From the NCBI RefSeq assembly GCF_018991925.1, contig NW_024725489.1:6991916-7055915 (forward strand): 64,000 bases of DNA, read 5' to 3'. The notes below the pieces were generated by a model. That model saw only the letters and a list, made by a program, of their open reading frames with translations. It had not been told where the DNA came from and made no database searches. Positions 45,783 to 56,115 of this stretch are shown in pieces. How positions within the stretch are numbered: the stretch's first letter is position 1; each line of letters begins with the position of its first letter. The position numbers and the translations under genes are program-made. Source of the stretch: Homarus americanus. Taxonomy: Eukaryota; Arthropoda; Malacostraca; Decapoda; Nephropidae.

Positions 45783-45964
45783 ATCACCACACATCTCCAG
45801 GAGTCATACAGTTAAGGTTGGTGAAAATATTCAGTTAGTGAGAAGTTATTTCGCTGCTGTGGCTGTTGTTTACGTATAAAGTCTGGTTTATGATTGGTTG
45901 TTGGCGACAGGTGTAAAGTGCCGTCTTGTCTGGCATCTTAGTGGTTGAAGGTCAATATTTTCTT

Positions 45965-46857
45965 GTGTTGTAAGACGTTGTGGTGGCAGCAGCTGCTGTT
46001 GTCAAGATGTTGTGTTGTAAGACGTTGTGGTGGCAGCAGCTGCTGTTGGCAAAATGTTGTGTTGTAAGACATTGTGGTGGCAGCAGCTGCTGTTGGCAAG
46101 ATGTTGTGTTGTAAGACGTTGTGGTGGCAGCAGCTGGTGTTGGGAAGATGTTGTGTTGTAAGACGTTGTGGTGGCAGCAGCTGCTGTTGGCAAGATGTTG
46201 TGTTGTAAGACGTTGTGGTGGCAGCATCTGGTGTTGGCAAAATGTTGTGTTGTAAGACATTGTGGTGGCAGCAGCTGCTGTTGGCAAGATGTTGTGTTGT
46301 AAGACGTTGTGGTGGCAGTAGCTGCTGTTGGCAAGATGTTGTGTTGTAAGACGTTGTGGTGGCAGTAGCTGGTGTTGGCAAAATGTTGTGTTGTAAGACA
46401 TTGTGGTGGCAACAGCTGGTGTTGGCAAGATGTTGTGTTGTAAGACGTTGTGGTGGCAGCAGCTGCTGTTGGCAAGATGTTGTGTTGTAAGACGTTGTGG
46501 TGGCAGTAGCTGGTGTTGGCAAAATGTTGTGTTGTAAGACATTGTGGTGGCAGTAGCTGCTGTTGGCAAGATGTTGTGTTGTAAGACGTTGTGGTGGCAG
46601 CAGCTGCTGTTGGCAAGATGTTGTGTTGTAAGACGTTGTGGTGGCAGCAGCTGGTGTTGGGAAGATGTTGTGTTGTAAGACGTTGTGGTGGCAGCAGCTG
46701 CTGTTGGCAAGATGTTGTGTTGTAAGACGTTGTGGTGGCAGCAGCTGGTGTTGGCAAAATGTTGTGTTGTAAGACGTTGTGGTGGCAGCAGCTGCTGTTG
46801 GCAAGATGTTGTGTTGTAAGATGTTGTGGTGGTAGCAGTTGGTGTTGGGTAGATCTT
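45965..46857. repeat. Minisatellite C, about 19 units
   Basis: Regular 47-bp units with a CAGCAGCTGCTGTTGGCAAG variant. Higher-order pattern: units with CAAAATG and GACATTG alternate in groups. Confidence 0.92.
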
Positions 46858-46864
46858 GTACTGC

Positions 46865-46965
46865 ACACTGCACTACAATACAATACAATACACAGCACTG
46901 CAAAAAAGAGCCCAACACAACTCAACGAAAAGCAACACAACACAACACAACACAACACAACATTC
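46865..46965. repeat. ACACAACACA (TTGTG-type) tract
   Basis: Short version of the pentanucleotide tract found in each pair spacer. Confidence 0.75.
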
Positions 46966-47640
46966 TGGCACATCATAAAATCATTGTTTTCATCCCAGGA
47001 GAGAATATAAGACAAGACCATAGCAGGAAATGTTAGGGTCAGTTTATCTTGACTTATCATGACAGAGACTGACGTACAGGATCACTTGTGATAAGTTTTT
47101 ACACTGAGAGTAGCATCAGTTGTTGGTAGTATTGGCGGTGTCTTGAGGTACTTGTGACGTGACGTAGGTGAGGCAGGGCCTCCTGCTGTTACCTTACCAG
47201 TAACTCATGTCCACATCCTCTCGTCTTGTTAGGTGACGCAGGTATCCGGGCCAGGTGAGATCTGTTACTGGAGCTTCACTAATGGTAGTGATTACATAAA
47301 GTTGTATCACTCTCACAACCTTCCCTACAACCTCGTCACCTGGTGTTGATACACTGAGTAATGTTGTATTATATTAACAACATAAAGTTGTATCACTACA
47401 AACAAAAACTGTACCATCAAGTGAACATTACTCCTTGTTTCACATAATAATGATTTATTTCAGTTATGTCTTTGTCTAAATATTTCCATTACGCAAATGT
47501 TTCATTTCACGAACACAAGACAATGATCCACCAGCTGAATGTTCAAACATTACTGCCAGATTCTTCTTCCTTCTACTAAGATTATTGTGATCCATATTCC
47601 ATAATATTTACAACTAAAAAATGAGAAAATGTTACTTTAC
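46966..47640. other. Block X, truncated
   Basis: Matches 14433-15115, then ends at TTACTTTAC, where the exon-cassette unit begins. The divergent partner of Ig7 expected beyond this point is missing. Confidence 0.65.
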
Positions 47641-47675
47641 TTAAGCTTCAGGTGATCCGTCTAATTAGTTCTCAC

Positions 47676-48011
47676 CTGAAGCTACGTAAATGTCATTCAG
47701 AGAAGAGACAAGTTTACTATGGACCAGAGACCAAGTAAACACCACAGATAAACCACTCCAAATATTCATTCATAAATCCACTTCACTATACGAGTACATA
47801 TGACTGACGTAAACACACACACATTCATAAAACCAGGAATCAGGTGACACTCTCCTACTATGACGTAAGTATGTAAGTAAGTAAGCAAGTAAGTAAGTAA
47901 GTAAGTAAGTAACACCACCTGGTCCACCACAAAAACAGATGAAACATTAATTAAAGTAACTTACCTGATGTTGTAGAGGAGCCACGACCCGGGGTAGATG
48001 TCGTCGTCTTT
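47676..48011 (-). pseudogene. Exon cassette, copy 5: mini-exons 2 and 3
   Basis: Minus strand. Exon 3 at 47676-47716 and exon 2 at 47965-48011, with the same acceptors and donors and the same open joined frame as the complete copy. Exon 1 absent. Confidence 0.42.
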
Positions 48012-48157
48012 CTGCAACATAAAACATTATATTAACATAACCATATACTCGTATTACTGTATAACTAACATCATTATATACACAGGGAGATAATTGTTCA
48101 TTAAGTGTTCACCAGAATTCAATGGTTCCTTCCTGTTAGACATTCCTACACAGGCAC

Positions 48158-48355
48158 TAACCTAACCTAACCTAACCTAACCTAACAAACCTAACTCATT
48201 AAGTGTTCACCAGAATTCAATGGTTCCTTCCTGTTAGACATTCCTACACAGGCACTAACCTAACCTAACCTAACCTAACCTAACCTAACCTAACCTAACC
48301 TAACCTAATCCAACCTAACCTAACGTAACCTAATCTAACCTAACCTAACCTAACC
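48158..48355. repeat. Interstitial (AACCT)n tracts
   Basis: Two tracts (48158-48189 and 48256-48355) separated by a second copy of the preceding TTCCTGTTAGACATTCCTAC segment. The longest telomere-type run in the window and the right limit of the amplified locus. Confidence 0.9.
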
Positions 48356-48394
48356 TGGGGGCACTAGTATAGAGAGGTACTCATCTTTAGTGGT

Positions 48395-48560
48395 CTAGTC
48401 AATGCTGTAAGAGGAGAGGCGGGGTAAGGGGCAGAGGGTGAGGGAGAGGGAGGGGAACGAAGGGAGCAAGAGGAGAGGGAGGTAGGGACAAGGGAAGGGG
48501 GAGGGGGGAGGTAGGAGGCTAGAGAATAAGGGGAGAGGGAGGGAGCGAATTCCCCAAGAT
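48395..48560. repeat. Purine-rich low-complexity tract
   Basis: GAGGGAGAGGGAGG-like sequence over about 160 bases; the reading frames on the opposite strand are low complexity. Nothing further to 48844. Confidence 0.75.
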
Positions 48561-48844
48561 GAGTCATGGCAGCCAGTGACTGTAGACTGAACTGATACAA
48601 CAAACTTGGTCTTATACAGTAAACTAGTCATTATTCAGTATAGTTCAACATCTCGGTTACTGTTTAAGCTGTAGGTGTCACTGTATAAGCTGTAGTGGTG
48701 ACCGTGTAGAGTCATTGGTCAGTAATAACCTCCCAGCCCCCCGGGGTGAGTGACTGACCTTGGTTGTTGGCAACACTACTGCCGACAAGGTCTCCGGCGA
48801 CTAACTGGCGGGAGAATGTTTCCCGAGAATTTTTACTGAGGCAG

Positions 48845-50105
48845 ACGTAGTGTCACCTAGCAGACGTAGAGACACCTTGCAGACGTAGTGTCACCTGGCA
48901 GATGCAGTGTCACCTGGCAGACGTAGTGTCACCTGGCAGACGTAGAGACACCTGACAGACATAGTGTCACCTGACAGACGTAGAGACACCTGACAGACAT
49001 AGTTTCACCTGGCAGACGAGACACCCGACAGACGTAGTGTTACCTGGCAGACGTAGACACCCTGGCAGACGGTGTCACCTGGCAGACGTAGTGTCACCTG
49101 GCGACGTAGTGTCACCTGGCAGACGTAGACACCCGACAGATGTACGTCACGCACGTAGACACCTGACAGACGACAGGTCACCTGGCAGACGTAGACACCT
49201 GGCAGGACGTAGTGTCACCGGAGATACGTAATGTCACCTGGCAGAAGTAGAGACACCTGACAGACAGTGTCACCCTGGCAGACGTAGTGTCACCTGGCAG
49301 ACGGAGACACCTGACAGACGTAGTGTCACCTGGCAGACGTAGACACCTGACAGACATAGTGTCACCTGGGCAGACGTAGACACCCGCAGACGTAGTGTCA
49401 CCACCCGACAGACGTAGTGTCACCTGGCATTTAGTGTCACCTGACAGATGAAGTGCCAGCAGACGTAGACACCTGGCAGATGCGTCACCCGGCAGACGCA
49501 GACACCTGAGATACGTACTTCACCTGGCTGACGTAGAGCACACCTGACAGACATAGTGTCACCCGGGCAGACGTAGACACCTGGCAGACGTAGTGTCACC
49601 TGGCAGACGTAGACACCTGGAGATACGTAATTTCACCTGGCTGACGAGACACCCGACAGACATAGCGTCACCCGGCAGACGTGACACCTGGCAGACGGTG
49701 TCACCTGGGGCGTACACCGAGATACGAAATTTCACCAAGCAGACGTAGAGACACCTGACAGACATAGTGTCACCTGGCAGACGTAGTGTCACCTGGCAGA
49801 TGTAGTGTCACCTGACAGCCTTAGTGTCACCTGGCAGACTTAGCATCACCTGGCAGACGTAGTGTCACCTGAGATACGTAGAGTCACCTGGCAGATGTAG
49901 TGTCACCTGACAGACTTAGTGTCACCTGGCAGACTTAGCATCACCTGGCAGATGCAGTGTCACATGACAGACTTGGTGTCAACTGACAGTCGTAGATTCA
50001 TCTGGCAGATGTAGTGTCACCTGAGATACGTAGCGTCACCTGGCAGATGTAGTGTCACCTGACAGACGTAGAGTCACCTGGCATACGTGTGTCACCTGGC
50101 AGACT
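48845..50105. repeat. Minisatellite G, about 65 units of 19 bp
   Basis: Unit CAGACGTAGTGTCACCTGG with GAGACACCTGA variants. Units between 49000 and 49730 are more irregular than those on either side. Confidence 0.93.
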
Positions 50106-50119
50106 TATTATCATCTGTA

Positions 50120-50254
<135 letters not shown>

Positions 50255-50930
50255 AAAAATGAAAAAAAACAAGACTCACTAAGCAAAACAACTGACAACA
50301 ACATCACGGCGTCTCATAAATCAATATTTCTCTGTCAGTGAGTCAGTGAGTGAGTCAGTGGGAGAGTCACCTGGGGGAGACACCCTAGGTGGTTAAGGTG
50401 AAATGGACGGACATAGGGACGGTCTTTGAGTCACCTGATAGCGTATATTCCGTCTTACCTCTTCTCCCTTTCTTCCTTCTTTCCTCCTTCGTCTCTCTTT
50501 TCTCCTTCCGTTCCTTTCTCTCCCATTCCTCCATATTTACCTTTTGTCTCTTCTCTCCCATTGCATTCCTCTCAGCCCTTCCATCCCTCGTGTGACGTGG
50601 GCGGGCGCAGGGGATTGGTTTATCACAGGCAAAGAGACATTATCAACACACACACACACGGATTATAAGGTGTGTATAACTAAAAATATATACATTTAAA
50701 CATAAACAAATTAACAACAAAACAGATAGATAGATAGATAGATAGATAGTGTAAATCATCATCAGAACAAACAGACTATAATATCGCAAAACACTTGGTT
50801 GTTTTCATAAAGATTTGGTGGTGAATAACAACATTGTCCCCCCCCCCCTCCCGCGAGGTCGTGAGGGGGGGGAGGAGGAGGCTGTATGGACTTCCCCAAA
50901 CATCTGGTAATGGGGAAAATTCGCTGCTGG
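50255..50930. other. Unique and simple-sequence stretch, no gene
   Basis: CT-rich sequence (50455-50590), a short GATA run (50727-50748) and a G/C homopolymer patch (50838-50875). No gene supported. Confidence 0.4.
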
Positions 50931-50931
50931 G

Positions 50932-51033
50932 TTGGGGAGGGGGAGGAGGAAGGGAGGAGAGGAGGGAGGAAGGGGAGGAGGAAGGGTTCTGGACACACTA
51001 TATAAAGGCAGGGTGGACGAGTGAATGACAGTC
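50932..51033 (+). promoter_or_regulatory. TATA/Inr core promoter with upstream GA-rich tract
   Basis: A GGAGGAGGAAGG-type purine tract (50932-50985) is followed by TATATAAAG (50999-51007) and an initiator-like ACAGTC (51028-51033). The A at 51030 lies 31 bases from the first T of the TATA box, the standard distance. Probably drives the glycine-rich protein gene at 56116. Confidence 0.6.
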
Positions 51034-51102
51034 GCCTTTGCTCTGTGGTGCACAGCGGGTGAAGGTCCCTGCTGACTGCTGACTATCACCCTAAATTTAA
51101 TT
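51030..51102 (+). other. Probable non-coding first exon
   Basis: From the predicted start at 51030 to a strong donor TTAATT|GTAAGTTTTT at 51103. No ATG opens a long frame in it. The pairing with the acceptor at 56061-56066 is inference; the intron would be about 5 kb and filled with mobile elements. Confidence 0.4.
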
Positions 51103-51845
51103 GTAAGTTTTTCATCGAATTTGTTCATTTTATGTTAAGTAATATTAACAGTGACGTAACACCTTCATAAATGATTACTTGCAAAATTGGTTAAAAGTTT
51201 ATTGTCATACCAGACCTCGAGTGTATTGAAAAATGTGACAACCGTTAGGGGCGGTGCGGCTACAGCACACTACCTACTGAGTCTGAGGCACACAAGGAGG
51301 CAGCGAGGAGGACACTGCACTCAACCGCCTTCACCTTCCTCAACTATATATTTACGTACACAATCCCAGCTGGGTAGACTGGTGGCGCCCTGAGAATCAA
51401 ACCAGCGACCCTGAAGAGAGGAGGTGAGTACTGTCGTTCTTTGAGGGAAGTACAGGTAAGTGCTGACAAACACCTCAGGTACAGTAACAGTCATTCGTAA
51501 ATGAAGAAAATATAATAGTGATTCATTTAAATACACCTAAATCAACCAAAGTGTTCGATCAAGAGACCTCCGTCATCGCACTGCCAAACGCTCCCGAGAA
51601 ATGCGGAAAATCATCGTACAATTTAAGTCTGTCTATTTTCACTACACTACTTTGCTGTCACTTGGAATCGATTATGACGATCATCCAGCTATGGTGAGGT
51701 CTGAGGTGACTCAAGAGGCTGATACGGGATCGAAAGGTCCGTTCACAGATGTTGGACGTGTGGAGGGCTACATCTAGTGCGGGAGGGGCGGCGGCAGCGT
51801 CTTGTAAGCAGGGACCTACGACCTAGAAAACAGTGCGTTAATGTT

Positions 51846-52460
51846 TGAAATACGGCAAACAGAGTATTAGGTTTTATATCTAGAAGTGTAAGTAGTAAGA
51901 GTGCGGAGGTCTTATTGCAACTATATCTTGCGCTAGTCAGGCCGCACCTCGATTATGCGGTTCAGTTCTGGTGCCCTTATTATAGAATGGATATCCATTC
52001 ACTGGAGTCGGTGCAGCGAAGAATGGCGAAAAGGATCCCGGGACTAAGAAACCTTCCATATCAAGATAGGTTAAAGAAACTAAACTTGCATTCCCTAGAA
52101 AGACGAAGAGTGCTCGGAGATATGACAGAAATATTTAAGTGGGTGAAAGGAATCAATAGAGGAGATATAGATAAAGTTCTTATAATATCTGAGCAGGATA
52201 GGACTCGTAGCAACAGATTTAAGTTGGATAAGTTTCGGTTTAGGAGGGAGATAGGAAGGAACTGGTTCACAAATAGGATGGTGGACGAGTGGAACAAGCT
52301 TAGCACTTGTAGTAAGTGCTGGAACGCTGGAAAGTCTTAAGAGGAGGCTAGGTAGATTCATGGATGATAGAGAGTGGTAGTAACTCTCGACAGGAGCTGC
52401 CATGCATAGGCCAACCGGCCTATTGCAGACTCCTTATTTTCTTATGCTCTTCTTATGTTC
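51846..52460 (+). mobile_element. CR1/L2-like LINE 3' end
   Basis: Plus-strand frame holds the ORF2 C-terminus: GFISRSV, LVRPHLDYAVQFW, LESVQRRM, IPGLRNLPYQDRL, then a frameshift near 52310 before GRFMDDREW and a stop. The tail includes CATAGGCCAACCGGCCTATT and ends in TTCTTATG-type repeats near 52440-52460, a usual 3' end for this group. 5'-truncated; it lies in the probable intron. Confidence 0.75.
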
Positions 52461-52469
52461 CAGCACTGG

Positions 52470-53110
52470 CGCTTGTCTGCTTCGGTATGCAGTCGGGCTA
52501 GCACGAAAGTGTTGACACCTTCTCGTGCAGTGCTCCCCTAAGCTTTACAGTGTGGAGTGATCGGCTGTCAGGTAAGGGGGTCGATTTGGTAATTTTTCAG
52601 GTTTGTCTTAAGATTATCCTTATATCTTTTCCGTTGTCTGCCAGCGTTACGTTCACCATTCATAATGTGACTGTAAAGTAGCTGCTTTAGTAGTCTACTG
52701 CTGTCTATCTCAGTCCAACATAGTTGTTCATGGATACTGGCATTTGTTCTCTTGTCTTCCCAGCGAACTCAGAGGATAGAATGTAGACTACATTGATGAA
52801 GGTTTTTAAGTGCTTTGAGGTGCCTCCTGTTGTATGTGACCCGTCTCGTTGCCATACAGCAGGGTGGGGAGGTCCATTGTTCGATTCGCGTGCAGCTCTG
52901 GAGATAATTTCATCTCCCTAGAGCTGAAGACAGGGATAGGGTGTCTGCCAAAGGCTTGAGTTGCACATCTGATCTGATGTTGAATCTCTTCATTGATGTT
53001 CGCAGTGGTGGAAAAGTGAGAGCCAAGGTACTAGAATTGGGTAACATTAGAGAGAGTAGTACCATTAAGCTGGATGGATGATGGAGGTGTAGTTAAACCA
53101 GGGGCAGGCT
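52470..53110 (-). mobile_element. Decayed LINE, RTE-like reverse transcriptase C-terminus
   Basis: Minus-strand translation gives broken pieces resembling LINE ORF2: LLYGNETGHIQQEAPQS, EDKRTNASIH and SHYEW. Stops and frameshifts are frequent. The clade is a guess. Confidence 0.45.
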
Positions 53111-53460
53111 AAAAGAGAATCTGATTCTTACTTTTGATGATGAGAAGTTTGATGTGCTGGATGATGGCTGCACATGAGTTGATTTATGTGATGAGGCAGG
53201 AGCGCAGGCTGCAACCACACATCTTGGCTCTCCCCTTTCCTGATCCAGTCGTGCAAGTAGTTGCAACGACTGGGGAGAGAGTTGCAATGGACTGCCAATA
53301 GCCCAGATTCTTGAATTGCCATGTTGGTCACCTCTTCCACCTACACCACCATTGGGGTCTTGTTGGAGCTCTGTAAGCATGTCTGCCTGATGCGGGGCTC
53401 CATCGTAAATTTTTCTTTCGGGATTTACTCCCACAGCCTTATACCTACCAAGGTTATTCC
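53111..53460. other. No recognised feature
   Basis: Unique sequence with short open frames; possibly more mobile-element debris. Confidence 0.3.
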
Positions 53461-53461
53461 G

Positions 53462-53800
53462 CAAGGCAGTGGCGCAGTGGTTGGTAGCTGCCAGGGCGTG
53501 TCCACATGCCAGTGGGCCTATGCGCCATCCCTCTGGGGTCCACTCCTGCTCCGAGATCCCCTACTGGTCTAGCCTGGTCCCACGAGGCACCCAGTTACCG
53601 TGTGTTGCCACGAGGAGGCGCAGCAGGAGTCTTGATGGTGAAGAGGTTGCATGCTAGCAGGGGAAGATTTATGCAAGTTGCTTCCCTGTTCACCACGAGG
53701 GCTAGCCAGCCGCGGTAGCTGAAAGCGAGAAGAAGCACTTACATATTGCTGCCACATTAGACGAATTACACCACCCTGCATGCACACACACACATATTAC
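53462..53800 (+). repeat. Possible tRNA-derived SINE relic
   Basis: CAGTGGCGCAGTGGTTGG resembles a Pol III A box; a B-box-like GGGGTCCACTCC follows about 60 bases later, and a CA-rich end lies near 53785-53795. Weak match. Confidence 0.3.
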
Positions 53801-54383
53801 ACATACGAGACAACAACAACATATTTAACTTGTATTAAGGTATACAGGGTGGCACATTAGTTACTTTACCAAGAACATATAAATATTACATTTATGCACC
53901 CCCCTGTACTGTTCAGGAGAGAGATAGTCACACTGGGGAGATGAGGAGACTTATAAATGATTCCGTCTAGCAATAAGTGAACGTGACTGGCAGTCATGTT
54001 GGGCATCCTGTATGATAATTTATTTTGGTTTCTCGTTTTTCCATCATTGTGGGGGTTATTTACCTGTTTTTAATGGTGTTTGGGTTATATTATGCATGTT
54101 TTAACTTATAATGGCGTTTATAAATCATTGGTTTGGTAGGAAGGTGATTTTTTATATAAGTTATGGTGCAGATGTAGTGTCGTATTTCTGATGGTCGGTA
54201 GAGGGCGTTGCCTGTGAAGGAAATGTTATAGTACACTATGGATTTTTGGTATCCCCCCCTCCCATTTTTGGTCAGTTCTCCAAACTTCTACTTTTGGGAC
54301 GTCCCTGTGCCAAATTTCAGCTTTTATCTTCAAAACTATAGCCGTTTATAGCAAACAGGAAGACAGACAGATACTGTGCTTTA
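53801..54383. other. AT-rich unique sequence, no gene
   Basis: Nothing supported; ends with an AGACAGACAGA run beside the inverted-repeat element. Confidence 0.35.
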
Positions 54384-55970
54384 TATATGTTACGGTTTTT
54401 TTGTGTAATCGGTTATTTTGTAAAATGACCGGCATGCATATTGGTAATTTTGAAAAATAACTTAGAAACAGACAACCTAAACTAACCTTACCTTATGGTT
54501 GAATAAAGTTAGGTTAGGATGGCTCATGGAGCTTGATACACAGTTAAGTGGTCCTGTTCTTTTTCTTTTAACTGTGAGCTATGGTAAGGTGTTTTAAGAT
54601 GCATGGAATAGCTAACACGTTGGCTCTCCCGGACTGTCATTAAAAAATTCGACAATATACCGCTTCTTGGGAATTACTGTTGTGCAACAAAGTCTTCAGA
54701 AAACAATAAAATTAGGAGAACTGTTATTTGGACACAATACAGAAAGAAATGGTGAAGAAATTATATATAAAATTATGGAAAGACAAAAAAGGAGAAGTCC
54801 ATCAGTCAACAATAAATATGAATAACACAAAAAATCGGGCACGTTGTGAAGGTAATTTCTCCCGGACATCTTCTCTCGTTCTTGTGCGGCCAGGTTCTCA
54901 TATTTGTGCAAGAAATATGACGGATTTCAGATTCGTTAACGTCTTATGTTTTGCATTTACAGAACTGTAATCATCTTGTTCACCCTTATTTAAAATATCT
55001 TATGAGTAATGATATTAATGTTTCAATCACCAAAGTCACCAACAGCTATGAAATCGGACAGCGCCCACTTAAAAAGGGCGGAGCCAAAACAGGGTTCAAC
55101 TAGGAGCAATCCTTTTCAATTCTTTCACGCCATACGCTTTGCTTTAGGTCCTATCCAATATACTACCGAATATAGAATTATTTTATTATTATATCACATT
55201 TTTTATTGCCTTACATGCCCCCAACTCTTCAATAATAATGAAAATATTCTCCATAAATTGCCATGATCCTCGTATTTTCAGTGGGAGAAATCGCTAATTG
55301 GCTGTTAGCTATTTGGGCCGCTTAAGGCTAAAGCCTGATCGAGGTGTTAACTTTTCCCTTTGAATGTGTTTTGCGCATAACCTTAAAGCAGCGTCTGTGC
55401 CTACAGAATAGCTAACACGTTAGCTAATCCGGGGGACCCGTGGTAGAAGCGGTACCGTTCTTGCCTCGCAAGCGAGATGTCACGGATTCGATTCCCGGGC
55501 CGGTGGAAGTTGTTTGGACTTACTTCCTAGCCCCGATTAGTCCCTGTTCACCTAGCAGTAAAGTAGGTACCTGTTGTAAGTCGAAAGTTGCGAATTCCTA
55601 TTCAGGGAGTTGTTGGAGCTTCCAATAACTTGATGACATAAGCCACCGACTCTTCAGGCTTCTACGCTCTTGACTCTTCAGGCTTCTACGCCCTTGACTC
55701 TTCAGGCTTCTACGCTCTTAACTCATGAGACATAAAGGCAAGCATGAACTTAGCATGCTTCCCTGTTGGGCGCTGTAAACGCTTACACAAGGATGTAGGG
55801 GAGTGCCCCCCCCCCCAAAAAAAAAGTTAGCTAATCCGTGCATCTGAAACGCATTATAATAAACGCCTTTAGTTTAAGTTGTCTGTTTGTAAGTTATTTT
55901 ACAAAATTACCAATATACATGCCGGTCATTGTACAAAATAACCGATTTCGCAAAAAAACTGTAACATATA
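54384..55970. mobile_element. Non-autonomous DNA transposon with 93-bp terminal inverted repeats
   Basis: The left end 54384-54476 (TATATGTTACGGTTTTTTTG onward) is the reverse complement of 55878-55970 with few mismatches. Subterminal inverted matches also exist (GATGCATGGAATAGCTAACA near 54599 against its complement near 55845). The interior 54595-55180 recurs at 63425-64000. No transposase frame. A younger SINE is inserted at 55432-55825; without it the element is about 1.18 kb. Confidence 0.78.
55432..55825 (+). mobile_element. tRNA-headed SINE with 13-bp target duplication
   Basis: A box TGGTAGAAGCGG (55441-55452) and B box GGATTCGATTCCC (55484-55496) form the tRNA-like head; the body includes CACCTAGCAGTAAAGTAGGT, a segment I associate with decapod SINEs. 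Three tandem copies of a 24-bp unit (GACTCTTCAGGCTTCTACGC) lie at about 55649-55720, and a run of nine A ends it. The target duplication GTTAGCTAATCCG is at 55419-55431 and 55826-55838. Confidence 0.85.
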
Positions 55971-56115
55971 CAGACAGTTTATAAATTATTGTTAGTATTA
56001 TTGTTGTTATTATTCTTATCCTTATTAGTAGTAGTATCACCACTAACATCATTACCATCATTACAGAACTGGACAACACTCTCCACACGTCGACCACAGA
56101 GACGTGTTGTTGTTG

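Noticed and set aside
44634..45838. Serine-rich open frames up to 333 codons over minisatellite B (also 13351-13911, 26893-27857, 29404-30432)
   Set aside because: CT-rich tandem repeat read in frame; no gene signals.
55432..55505. A functional tRNA gene
   Set aside because: A and B boxes are present but the stems do not pair as a tRNA, and the sequence continues into a SINE body with poly-A and target duplication.
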